NCBI GenBank assembly: GCA_033060915.1
Contig: CM065389.1
Location: 7,200,001-7,264,000 of the forward strand
Origin: Euryodendron excelsum
Taxonomy: Eukaryota; Streptophyta; Magnoliopsida; Ericales; Pentaphylacaceae
DNA length: 64,000 nt
Reading direction: 5' to 3'
Shown here: positions 53,101-63,500 of the stretch, in pieces
Position numbering within the stretch: position 1 is the stretch's first letter
How the letters are laid out: each line of letters starts with the position of its first letter
Translations under genes and position numbers: made by a program
The notes under the pieces: model-generated
Databases searched by the model: none
Told to the model about the DNA's origin: nothing
The model's input: only the letters and a program-made list of their open reading frames with translations

Positions 53101-56100
53101 GTTTGAGACTCTTGGAGTTAGAATTCGACAACGCTCATTAGACGTAAACATGTGTAACTTGAAGCGACCTTTCCAAGGATGTATCATTTATCCCATTTTG
53201 AGCTACAAGTAAAAACTTGCACGTTTCCCAAGACAGGGCCCTGGCAGTATTCCTCGATTTGCCTGCCCGCAGTCCGGATTATTTCTTTGACTCCAAATCA
53301 ACTCCCTTAGCTTTAAATACCTGAAATATGATTAAGTACAAGGTTAAATACAATATATAACAAAGAGAGTATAATTAATCCTAATCTACAACTAGCAAAG
53401 GTCGTTTAGCGGCTATAGATTGCACTTATGCAGTCTAATCATGAAATACAATATTTGTGTTTTTTAACAAATTTTATTTTCTTTAATGGAATATGACTTA
53501 TGTTCCATATGTCCAAAACTTTTCTTGTTAGCCAGGGAAACTATTATGTGCTGATATGGTGGGGCTCATTTTTCTCATTTCAACTCTGTCAATCTTTATC
53601 CCTTATGTCACTTTTGTTTCTGCATTTTTTGAAATCTCTCTCTCTCTCTCTCTCTCTGATGTGATATCACTAATCTATTCGTTTAATTCTTTTGATAATG
53701 CAGTGATGTGCATTTCGTGTCATGAATCATTTATCCTTTCTCCTCTTTTGGCCCTTGATAACTTTTGTTATCATATATTTGTGCTTATCTAAATTTTTGT
53801 ATTTTCACATTACACTCCTCTGCTCAAATACTTGTATAGCAATCGCAACGTCCACCTTGTAACATATTGTGTAATCATCCTTTAGGTTTTTATATTTTCA
53901 CTAAAGGCCCCAGTGTAGGCATTTTGCAAGTACCTTAGATTTGAAATTTTGATTACCTTTTGATATTTTTTAGTAAACTTTTCTTTTTTTTCCTTGTCTC
54001 TTTGAACACTTCAAACATTTAATGATAAAAGAAATCGCTAATATGATTAGGATATTAGCAAAGTAAGGAAGAGAAATGTTGTTCTCATTGAGAGTAATGG
54101 TAAGGGAAAAGGAAGATTATAATTAACGTGGTTAAAAGATTAAGGAAAGATATGATAACATAAGTTTAAATACGGGAAATACTATGAAAGAAGGGGAACA
54201 TGGACACAAGAGCTAAAATTTTTAGTTGGCAAGGTTCTTGCTTCCACCTTACCTTGGGAATTAAGAATTTTGTATCTTCTACTATTGTATTTATTTTCTT
54301 GTTTTCGTGGTAAGGCCATTTTGCATAGGGGTTTTAAAAAGTGACACTAAAACTTCCTGGAGTTAGAGGTCATATGTAATAATGGAATCCATCTGAATTA
54401 ATGTCTGGTGATGTGAGTCCCATGTTAGATTGAAGCACCCTGTGCCTTGTCTTGGCACAAGTCACGAACACACACCTATTGCCTCGATCTCCTGTTAAGC
54501 ATTCTCACAATCTATACTAGAAACATGGTCAAGAGAACTGAATGGGCTCTACGCTTTGCCATAACACATGTACCATGCTAATGTTTGTGAGTACTCAGTC
54601 ACATCACATTTCACAAGATCCCATGGTCATTTGGTTTGGTGGCTAGAGCTGGGGTTCATCATGACACTTTTATGTTTGTGGACTCATGTCACTGTTGGTT
54701 TTGGGGAGTAAGACACTCACCACATGTTGCATGGTCGTGGAGGACTTATTAGGCTTCATATTACTTTCATACCTAGGAGCAAGTTCCACTAAGAAATTGT
54801 CAGGCTATGAGGCCGCTGTCTAGCCATGTGTCGGCATGTGCTAACTTACTATATGGTGCCCCCATAATCCAAAATAGGAGAAACACTGACAGTCCTTGGG
54901 ATCTCAATTTGTGTCCTTTTCTCCATTATTGTGATTGCTCTTTAATGTCCTTTTCTCCACTGGGAGTTTCCTGGCACCTTCATATTTAATACAGAAAAAT
55001 TTATTCTGGAACTTTTGCAGGTCATTACCTTTTTTTCTTTCTTTTTTAATGATCAGATTTATCACATGTTGATGGATCAAAATCTCTATAGCCATAACTC
55101 TATCAAGTTTTTTTTTTGGTTTTTTTTTTTGGGGGGGAGGGACAAAATCACATGGATATGGTATCACTAGCCTAGGTTATGAAATTACGATGATGGTCTG
55201 TTAACTGTAACTAAAATGGTATTGTATCTTTAAGTCGTTAAAAGTTGCATTGTCAGATATGTATATTTTACCTGTTGGGAAGCTTTAGATGTGCATGCAT
55301 CATTACTCTACTAAATAGTTTTCTTGTTTGTACACAATTTTCTGTGTTTTCTAGCAAATATTGATCTATGTTTTTTTTTTTCATGATGTTTAAACTGGTC
55401 TACTTGCAGAGTGATGCAGCAAAGATGTACGAGATGATCAAGTGCACTTCAACTGAGCAGCACTTTGGATCACGTTTGATAAGATGTGGCCTTTGTGGAG
55501 GAACTAAACATTCTTTCAAGATCCTTTCCAGTGCACCAGAAAGTGTTAGGCGGGGAAGTCACTTTGTCGATTCAGATTTAAGAGAAAAGGTCAGAAAATT
55601 TCACATGAATTTTAGTGAACTAACTAAATCTGACATTCAGGATTATTTCATAAGTACGGATATGTGACATAGTGACATGTAATATGTTATTGGTGTGATC
55701 CTTTTTGTGTTTCATCTCACGTCTCTCTCTCATGAACAGCTTTGCTGCTGGACTTTAAGGCTTTGGGTTCATCTTACGATGCATCCTTAAAGTAATTTGC
55801 CATTGTAGTTTGTACCCCTAGATATTGCTGACAGCATCTTCAACTTTGCAATTAAATTTTTCTCTAGCTGCTGCTTGTGCTCCTCCAGTATAGTTGTAGA
55901 TAGTTCTTGATTTGTTCCACTCTTCTGGTCTGAATGGAACACCTTTTTCTCTTTCTTTTCCTTTTCCCCCTGTATCTTTTGGTAAGCAAGGACACCCCTT
56001 CTGGTCTGAATGGGACACCTTTCCAGTTACCGATTACCTTTGTCTATTGAAGTAAAGCAGTTTTAGAGCCATTGAATTTGGATTATTCAATAGCAGTCAC

Positions 56101-59100
56101 CTGTATTTGGTTATAGTGCCTGTATTAATCTTCTATGTTGAATGCTCAATTATGCAGTTATATTTACTCTGGAGTGCTTCTATCAACTTGCTATCATGAA
56201 TACCCAGTTACATTTTCCTTCTACCTGCTTAGAGTGCCCTCTCAACTTTGGATATAGCAGTGATGGTTACAGTTTACAACTTCTCTATTCTCAGTGGTAC
56301 CTCTTGTGAATGGAAGACCCACAGGGGGCGGAGGGGGGCCATGGCCTCTGCCAAGATCACAAAAATAATAATGCTTTTAGCATTGTTTGGTATTGTATCT
56401 GTCAATTGTAAAGAAGTGCCCCCCCCCCCCCCTCTTAAAATTATATTGTTTTGGTCTGGACTCTAACCCCACTTCTGTATCTATGTGACTGCCCTGTTGA
56501 GTCTTGTTTTTTCTTGCACTTTTCTCATATTTATTATGTGTAGTTTCTTTTGCATTGGAAAAGGGTTTCCCCTCAAAACACATCTGACATCTCTCTCTCC
56601 CTCTTCTGATTTTGCACCTACAACTTTCACCATTCTCCTCCTTTAAGTATCAGCACTCTTTGATTTTTTGATTTTCACTTCTTACTTTGCATAATGGAGA
56701 CAAATTAAATGCCAAGTGACAAATGGAAATAATCTGAGGTAAGATGTGAGTCTTTTCGCTCAAATCTCCCTCTTTGTGTGCCTTTTTTTGGGTAATGTAT
56801 GATTCATTCTGGATTTTAATTTTTTTTTTGTGTTTCCTTTTTTTTTTGTTGTTGTAAATTTGTTTGATTTGTTCCATGGGTTGTGAAGTTCTGTTTTGTG
56901 TTATTGATTATCATTGGATTTCGGTTTGATCCTTTGTGAGTGAATTTTGTGTTTCTAAATGCATTCAGTTAGGGTGTGGTCAGATGTTATATTTTTTGAT
57001 ATGTTGCTTCAAAGGGGCTTTATCTTGTCTTATTTTAGCCCATGAATCTACAACGAGCACTATGATTATCAAGCTTTTGAGCATTATGATTGTGGGGTTG
57101 TGTGCTTTGTGTGTGTAATTTGCTTTATTCAAAAGAGGGGGAAAAAAAACTTCAAGAGATACTAGCTTAAATGAACTTCTAATGAGTTTTCAATTTACCT
57201 TTCAATCTACGTTGAGCATTACGGTTCTCAATTGTGTTGAATATATATTTATGTGAACAAATTTACCCTTTTAGTTTGATCAATGTGAAAAAAATACCAT
57301 GTAATTCTTTATTGATGTCTTTTGATTTATGCATGTCTTTCTCACTATTAACAGCAAATATTATTTATGGATTTAGTGATATTCTTTGTTTTTTATGCTT
57401 GTAAAAGTGGATCTTTCAGTATAACTTACGTGTCTCTAGTAATGAAATAAATGGATCAACTTTATTGTTAATTTTTGAAAGCATATAGTTTGGCCCCCTT
57501 AATGGAGCAGAATTCATGAAGCCAATGTCAAGTAGTTAGGAAAAGACTTAATTGAGTATATAATTTGGCCCCCTAAGCGTAATTCATGGGCCTGCCACTG
57601 CGTTTTGTGATGCTTCTAAACACTGGAGATTGATTGTTTGTATTCTATAGGTTCAATTGGTATTACGAATACCCAATTGCTTTTCCGGTTCTACCTGCCT
57701 AGAGTGCCCCTCTCAACTTTGGATATAGCAGTGATGGTTACAGTTTACAAATTCTCTATTCTCAGTTGTACCTCTTAATGCTTCTTACTATTGGAGATTG
57801 TTTTTGGGTACATTATAGGTTTAATTTGTAATGATCTCATTTGTTTCCAGCAGAAAACTTTAGCAGTACATTGTAGGAATTATAAAGGTTTCTATTTGAA
57901 CATTTCATGAAATTGAATGGCGCAATTCTTTCTCTGTTGCACTTGAAGGTACAAATCATTTGGTATGAGCATCTGTCAGAGAAGAGGGGGTCATTGATGA
58001 TGTTAATTGATGATGACCCATTCTCGCACACCGGGGTTCCGCCCACGAAGTATTGTCCGCTTTGGGCCCATAGGTCCCTCACGGTTTTGTCCTCAAAAGA
58101 GCCCTCGTGGGGAAGAGAGAGGCATGGCACTTATAAGCTACCAAGCCACTCCATTCCCAACTGATGTGGGATTATGGCATCTCCAGTACCCCCCTGAAGG
58201 GGGTTAGGAAGCACTCTAGCACATGGCTCACTCTCTTCGGTGGGATTATGGCATCTCCAGTACACCCCTGGAGGGGGTTGGAAAGCACTCTAGCACATGG
58301 CTCGCTCTCCCCCACGAGGGCCCTTTTGGGGACAAAACCGTGAGGGACCTATGGGCCCAAAGCAGACACTACTTTGTGGGTGGAACCCCGGTGTGCGAGA
58401 ATGGGTCATCATCATTAATATTAGCCGTTCTTGTAGAAGTAGACATAAAGGAACCATTTCAATTTTTTAGGGTGTCTCTAGGCCTTTGTACTTTTTTGGA
58501 ATATATGGACACATGAGAGCCTTTGAAGATTTAGATTTTGGAGGAACTGCTGTACAGATTGATAAGTAAAATTTTGAGCCTTTGGCATAGTGGAGCCTCA
58601 GGTAGGATTAATTCTTCCCTCAAGGAGTTTACAGTACATAGGAGGGATTCTCTTGTATAGGGGGCTTTTTGTAAACTTTGGTTGAGCCCCTCTCTTTTTG
58701 TTGCCTTTAATGAAATGTATTTACTTGTAACAAAAATGAACACGATGTCCTATGAGAACTTATGGTATTAAGTAAATTTAGATTTTGTGCTTCTATAATT
58801 TTGGAATGAAAATAGTAAAAATATCTATGCTTCAGGTAGTTGTTTTAAGGAAAAACATCTTTCACTGACAAAAATCTGATTGGATTATGTGGCGTAGTAA
58901 ATTGTTATTTGCATTATATCACAGAAGTAAGGAAAGTGAAGCTAAAAATTAGCTTCAGTGAATGCCAAGTTGCCCGTCAGTTTCTTAATGCTTCAATGAT
59001 TTAATGCTTTCAAACCTGAAAATTTGATGCTCAAAATTATCAAAATAAAAACATGCATTAAATTAGTCTGTGACATCACTTAGAAGTTTCTAAATTTTAT

Positions 59101-62100
59101 TCACATAGTACATTTATGTTATATAGCAATAAATATTATATCCCACCTACAATTCTCTTTTCTCCTGTATGCTTGTAATGCCTGTCATGAATGGTTTCTT
59201 CATGTCCATCATATTTTCTATCATTTTATAATTTATAGTCAGAATACTTAGCTTATTTCTCAAGGTTGTGGTTTAATCAACTGTACACCCTATTGGGAGG
59301 TCTCTGTAAGTGCTATTGTGTAGTTTAATCAACTTCATACACTACCAGGAGGTCTCAGTAAGTGTTATTATTCTGCCAGGGGCAGACTATTTTTATCGTA
59401 AAAAAAAACTGTCCTTTTTTTTTTTACCCTAAAGTCTGCAGTGTTTGAGTTGGCAGATTCTCTAGCTCCTCAGTTTAAGCAGTTATGGTTTCAGAATAGT
59501 TATGTGTGATATTCTGTTAAAACCTTCTCTTACAGTTTTGTTTGATCACATTACTATTATCACTCATTCTTGTCTCTAAATTTGGGCAATTTTTTTTTAT
59601 CATTTTACAATGTTGTAGTTACTAGTATCCTCCTGGGTGCATTCCTATAGGTTTCACAAGTAATATGTGGTTGAAACAAAATTGTGAGTTTTGGTTGAAT
59701 ACTCGAGAAAGCTCTAGTAGCAACCACCTCAAAATATTCTTACGTATTTCAATTTTTCGTGCAGGAGAGTGCAGCTGCTTTGGTTTTCTTCAGGACTCGC
59801 TATGCGGCTTTGGGTTCTTCGAAGGTTCTTCAATCATCAAATCCCATGTTATGGGTCACAGACTTGGCTCCAGAACCACATGATGTCTATTGGAAAAACC
59901 TCTGTATACCATATAGGCAACTTTGGATTCGTAGGATAGCAACGCTTCTGGCCTCTATCGGTTTCATGCTTTTGTTTATTTTACCTGTGACTGTCGTACA
60001 AGGTCTCCTTCACCTAGAGGGTCTACAAGAAAGATTTCCATTTCTGAGCAGCATTTTAAAGAAGTAAGTACGTTACTTTTATAGTTTTACAAAGCCTTTT
60101 TGAGACTCACCTCAAAGTAGGGGAGTCCTGAACTGTGTTGATTAAGGGAAGGGTGACACTAGGCATGCATATGCATTACAAGATTAGGTATAGTCAAAGG
60201 CTTGCCTTTGTGTTGCCTTTTGATAGTTTAAATTTTGAGATGTGCGTTCATATGCCTCAATTATTTTTAAAATCTTATTTTTTTCACTCTAATCTTTTAA
60301 GTGACCAACAATTGCTCTAATGATATTTTGGTTATGTATCTATAGATTCTATACTGATATAAAACTAGAGATCACCAATTTGGCGTTCCCTTCTTTTTGA
60401 AGTTGTGTCAATACTTATTTTTCTAAAAAGCCAATACTTTTTTAAATAAGATTGTTTGTAATCTGTATATCACTTAAGTGGATATTAAGAATTTTAAACA
60501 ATTCAAATTTCAATATTCACCCAACCTATAAATTTAAAACAACAACCATGTTTGGTAGGATGGAGACGTGCTTTGGGAGAGAGTGTATTGAGAGGCAATT
60601 AGGAAACATATAAGAAAATGGGTCAATATAGGATAGGGAAAATTATATTCATATAAACATCCCAAAATTAGTTGTGCACAGAGGCCAGTAGTAAAAATGC
60701 AATGATGAATTTTTGCTCAAGTGTGCGTGTACACACAAACATGCCATCTCTGTATAATACAAATATGTATAGTTCATACTATATATAATTACATGTAACG
60801 CATAGATGTACCAGTTATGGTTGCATATTTAATTGTGTTTCTGAAAGAAACCACTATTTTATTATTTCTTTAAAAATTAAATATTTTCTAAGCATTAATT
60901 TCCTTTTCGTAATATATTTTTTATGGTATTTTCAGTAACTGAAAGGCTTGTGCCCTACAACATGAGATTTCTTCCTCACCGTTGAGCGAGGAAGATGCTT
61001 TGCCTTACACTATTATCTTTAAAGACTTGGTTGTCTATTATTATTTATAATTATTTTCGATTGAAAATTTTTTTTACAAATACAAAACTTGAGAAGTTTA
61101 TTCCTTGAAAACCTCAAGGCTTATATGCTTTTTGCCTTATGGTACACTTTTGTTCTTAACAAATAATAGACTGACAGCAATGGTTTGTACTTCTTGTCCA
61201 TAAAATTCCGTACTTTGTGTAACTTAAATGTTACCTGCTTGATGGTTTCATGCATGGATGCCGAGTGTTGAAGTCAAATAAATTGTTTCTAAAATTGGAT
61301 CTGTGAGATTTTAGAACAGTATTTTTTTTCCTCAGATTTGAACGTGTAGTAGTACTTAAACATAAGCAAACAATAACATAGTACGGCATTTTGCTAATTC
61401 AACATTTCAATGATAGTGATAGTGTCAGGAGTCCGTGATTTATTAATATTAAACTTTAGTTTCTTGAATACAAAAGGCTCGACAGGCCAGGAGAGGAGTT
61501 ATCTGAGTACAGAACTTCAGTTTTAACAACTATGTTATCTTTGAAGGCTTCCAATGTCATATGCCTAGAAACCAGTGTTTTCAAGGTCAAATGTTCTGTT
61601 CTTCCTTGAGTCATCAAGCTTCCTGCTGTGTCACATTTTCAATATAACATCGCGCTGGTGCAAATAAATGAAGAAAATCATTGTGAAAAATGGATAGTTC
61701 ACCTCAGTATCTTGTCCTTACATGGAGTCTCATGGTTGTTATTTGGGAGATCTCATTTTCATATCCATGTCTAAAGTACGTACATAAGGATATTAGATTT
61801 TGCATAGAGCTAACTAGCAAGAATGGATCATCTAGCTGACCCCAAGAAATTGGGGCTAAGGTTTGTTATGCCTGAAGTACATACATGTTCCATTATGTAG
61901 GTCAGCTAGATGACTCATGCTGAGTCATCCTACTTCATACATTAATCAAAGCGAATATGGTATCTCTCACATTACCTGCAGTTTGCACAACACATTATTT
62001 TGTCACCCTGTTTGCGTGTTATGCTAATCAGTCTGTAGGAAAATTCTTAGATTCTAAAATGTCATGAGTAGAACATCTGGTTCCATTTAACCTGATGACC

Positions 62101-63427
62101 CCGCCACCTTCTTTATTCTTGCCACCTACGTTGCATCATATCATGATGGAGTCAGCTAAGAGAGGGCTAAAGAGCACTACCTAAGTTATAGCACTCTGAA
62201 ATAGACACAGAGGAGATGGCAACTTACTTTGTTCATATTTGTGTGCAGCAAGTTTATAATCCGTCTGGTGACTGGGTACCTGCCGAGTGTGGTATTGATG
62301 TTATTTCTGTATGTTGTTCCCCCAACAATGATGCTATTTTCAACGATTGAGGGGCCTATATCTCGTAGTGGCAGGAAAAAGAGTGCATGTGTCAAAGTCC
62401 TGTACTTCTTAATCTGGAATGTTTTCTTTGTTAACGTCCTGTCAGGGAAAGTTATTGAACGAGTGGGTTTTGTTGTCTCTAGTCCCAAAGATGTAACTGC
62501 CCAACTTGCCACAGCAGTACCAACACAGGTAATTCTTTCTTTTTTCTTGTTCTTCTCTTGTTTTTGTTTTTGTTGCAAGTACCTAAGTAGGTGGTTATCC
62601 CTTGGTTTATTGGAAAACTAGAAGGGTGGCACGCACTATGTAAGTGTAATACACTACCCCTATCACTTTCTCTGTTTAGTTACTGGTGGTTAATTGGGTT
62701 GTGGAACCCAACAGAAGATGAGAACGTGTACTACGTGTAAACAAAAGGTGGACTATTACTATTTTATCCTTTAAGGTGTTGAGATTTCTATAGTATTTTT
62801 TTAACTTTTTAAGATAATTTGGGAATGTAAAATGGCGTGACAGATCCTCACCAAACTCAGGTGTTGGCTTTTTATAATAGTATAGACACAAAAAATAATC
62901 CTGTCAAAAAATAATCCCTTCATTGTCTTCCCAGTTCATATTAATCCTCAATCATCAATTAAGGCTCACCATGGTAGTTTAATTGTGGATTTATCATGCT
63001 CTCTGTTGCTACACTGCACGCTTTCTTCAGTTGGGTTTAGTCTAGATCAGACTACTAGTATTCTATTCCTTTTAGTCCTTTTGTTCTTACAAACATAAAG
63101 CTTCAATAGTCATTTTTAACCTTGATTATGGATTCCAATCTTTTGCAGGCGACCTTCTTTATGACTTACGTTTTGACATCAGGTTGGGCAAGTTTGTCAT
63201 CTGAACTCATGCAACCTTACACTCTTCTCTGCAACTTTTTCTATGAATTCATTCTCAGAAAGAAGGATGATCCATCTAATGGGACTTTATCTTTCCCATA
63301 CCACACGGAAATCCCAAGAGTTCTCCTGTTTGGATTCCTTGGCTTCACCTATTCTCTAATGGCACCTTTAATATTGCCCTTCTTGCTGGTTTACTTTTTC
63401 CTTGCGTATCTCGTGTACCGTAATCAG
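44191..63427 (+). CDS. OSCA/CSC1-like (DUF221) channel, HYP1/RXW8 group, 3' end outside window
   Basis: OSCA/CSC1 proteins are hyperosmolality- and stretch-gated calcium-permeable cation channels, dimers related in fold to TMEM16. Visible coding exons are 44191-44471, 48801-48947, 49474-49537, 49721-49930, 55410-55589, 59765-60063, 62249-62528 and 63149-63427: 1740 nt or 580 codons, all in phase. The family is roughly 700-770 residues, so the last part lies beyond the window. The N terminus MDISGLLTSAGINTGLCLVF contains TM0. Exon 2 encodes the second helix (IFSIAAMICIFLVLPLNYFG) and then EVFTIGNVKEGSKW-like sequence (here SLDVFTIGNVKEGSKW). Exons 3-4 give LWAHCLALYIISCSACVLLY and EYKNIANMRLAHI. 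The cytosolic loop includes a Cys-rich stretch in exon 5. The pore half starts at AAALVFFRTRYAA, NPMLWVTDLAPEPHDVYW, then SGRKKSACVKVLYFLIWNVF and the TFFMTYVLTSGWASLSSELM block, ending LPFLLVYFFLAYLVYRNQ. Introns reach 5.5 kb and hold most of the transposons. The RXW8/HYP1 assignment is by recall of family sequence, not by search. Confidence 0.93.
45340..45606. mobile_element. hAT-like non-autonomous TIR element, copy 2
   Basis: The element starts CTAAGTACCACGGGCAC, and the reverse complement of its right end is CTAAGAAGCACAGACAC. It is flanked by a perfect 8-bp direct repeat GAATTAAC (45332-45339 and 45607-45614). It lies in intron 1 of the OSCA gene, is rich in GACACGTG-type motifs and has no coding capacity. 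It shares end sequence with 27609-28065. An 8-bp duplication points to the hAT superfamily. Confidence 0.75.
45439..46219. repeat. 397-bp tandem duplication covering half an hAT-like element and its flank
   Basis: The segment starting CAAGTGATAGACACGTG at 45439 begins again at 45836. Both copies run through the right half of the TIR element, the target-site copy and about 200 bp of intron. They end near TTTATTTTCTTTAAAATGTG (copy 1 about 45808, copy 2 about 46219). Copy 1 continues with CTAATTTCCATCTCAAGAAG, which repeats a phrase found inside each unit (45640 and 46045), so the junction may have used that homology. Confidence 0.85.
46309..46330. repeat. Poly-C tract
   Basis: A run of about 21 C residues in OSCA intron 1. 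Such runs are hard to sequence, so the length may be inexact. The open frames over it are artefacts. Confidence 0.85.
50097..51643 (-). repeat. 3' LTR (complete, 1547 bp)
   Basis: On the minus strand the LTR starts TGATTAGACTGCAT just after the polypurine tract and ends GTGCGAGTCA at the target duplication. A TATA-like CTATAAATA lies on the minus strand at about 50999-51007, so U3 would be 51643 down to about 50975 and R/U5 the rest. The palindrome array at 51050-51262 falls in U3, directly upstream of that TATA. Confidence 0.8.
51050..51262. repeat. Array of GTTCGAAC palindromes in LTR U3
   Basis: Four units begin near 51050, 51101, 51164 and 51237. Each has a CCGTTCGAAC(GG)-like half, then 15-30 bases later a second GTTCGAACGCTAG-like half. 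Unit 3 reads CCGTTTGAACGG then GCGTTCGAACGCTAGG; unit 4 reads CCGTTCGAACGG then AGTTCGAACGCCGG. The cores are self-complementary (TTCGAA). Position upstream of the LTR TATA suggests enhancer-type repeats; function is inference. Confidence 0.75.
53049..53441 (-). repeat. 5' LTR, truncated
   Basis: This block matches 51252-51643 from GACTTGGAGTTCGAA to the end CAGTCTAATCA. Similarity stops abruptly below 53049, where the 5' LTR should continue for another ~1.15 kb, so an internal deletion took the rest. Its outer end abuts the target duplication TGAAA. Confidence 0.8.
53634..53658. repeat. CT microsatellite
   Basis: A CT run of about 12 units just right of the LTR element in OSCA intron 4. Confidence 0.85.
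56190..57835. repeat. Intra-intron direct repeats about 1.47 kb apart
   Basis: About 118 bp at 56190-56307 recurs at about 57662-57778. They share TCTCAACTTTGGATATAGCA and GTGATGGTTACAGTTTACAA with flanking similarity. A further pair (about 57608-57665 and 57780-57835, GATGCTTCT then GGAGATTG) overlaps the right side. The interior includes GGGGGGCCATGGCC-like and TTTGGCCCCCTTAA / TTTGGCCCCCTAAG motifs and a C14 run at about 56418. It may be an old retroelement flanked by repeats, but ends and target duplication were not resolved. Confidence 0.55.
58008..58414. mobile_element. Foldback/MITE-like element with ~100-bp inverted arms
   Basis: A perfect 5-bp target duplication TTAAT flanks it (58003-58007 and 58415-58419). 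The ends are TGATGATGACCC and GGGTCATCATCA. About 105 bp at each end (58008-58115 and 58309-58414) are near-perfect reverse complements, sharing TTCTCGCACACCGGGGTTCC and CATAGGTCCCTCACGGTTTT. The loop holds two tandem 74-bp copies (58166-58239 and 58240-58313) starting GTGGGATTATGGCATCTCCA. It is GC-rich against its AT-rich intron and has no transposase. Its family is uncertain. It lies in the OSCA intron between exons ending 55589 and starting 59765. Confidence 0.85.
59270..59375. repeat. Imperfect two-copy tandem repeat
   Basis: GTTTAATCAACT followed by a GGGAGGTCTCTGTAAGTGCTATT-like block (about 59271) is repeated about 54 bp on, with CAGGAGGTCTCAGTAAGTG. Old local duplication in an OSCA intron. 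Confidence 0.7.
61824..61916. mobile_element. Non-LTR/SINE 3' tail-like fragment with inverted repeat
   Basis: GCTGACCCCAAGAAATTGGGGCTAAGG resembles a widespread plant retroposon 3' motif (GACCCCAANTNATTGGGNTAAGG). Around it, GATCATCTAGCTGACC (about 61826) is mirrored by GGTCAGCTAGATGACT (about 61901). The fragment has no coding content, and its exact family is by recall only. Confidence 0.45.
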
Positions 63428-63480
63428 GTGAGCATTTCTATTTTATTAAATGGATTCTATTCTACAGAAACTTCTTTTAT

Positions 63481-63500
63481 CCCCCCCCGCCCCCCCTTTT
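63481..63500. repeat. C-rich tract
   Basis: Eight C, one G and seven C, then a T run, follow the last visible OSCA exon by about 55 bases. The 127-codon frame ending here only reflects read-through into the intron. Confidence 0.8.

Larger units (their letters stand above)
50097..53441 (-). mobile_element. Degenerate LTR retrotransposon, antisense in OSCA intron 4
   Basis: The element begins TGACTCGCACC and ends GTCTAATCA, and is flanked by a perfect 5-bp target duplication TGAAA (50092-50096 and 53442-53446). It is oriented on the minus strand. A complete 3' LTR occupies 50097-51643, preceded on the minus strand by the purine tract AGTTGGGGGGTG. A truncated 5' LTR copy occupies 53049-53441. 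The two align over about 393 bp at roughly 89% by hand count, with mostly transition differences and one 1-bp indel. The interior (51644-53048) has no gag or pol frame. The missing part of the 5' LTR and the primer-binding site were probably removed by an internal deletion. The element is inside a 5.5-kb intron between exons ending 49930 and starting 55410. Confidence 0.85.

Noticed and set aside
58007..58516. Frames in the foldback element
   Set aside because: Both strands of the inverted arms give near-identical frames, as expected from a palindrome, and none resembles a transposase.
62186..62578. 130-codon minus-strand frame opposite OSCA exon 7
   Set aside because: It is the complement of a conserved channel exon; the plus-strand translation matches the family.
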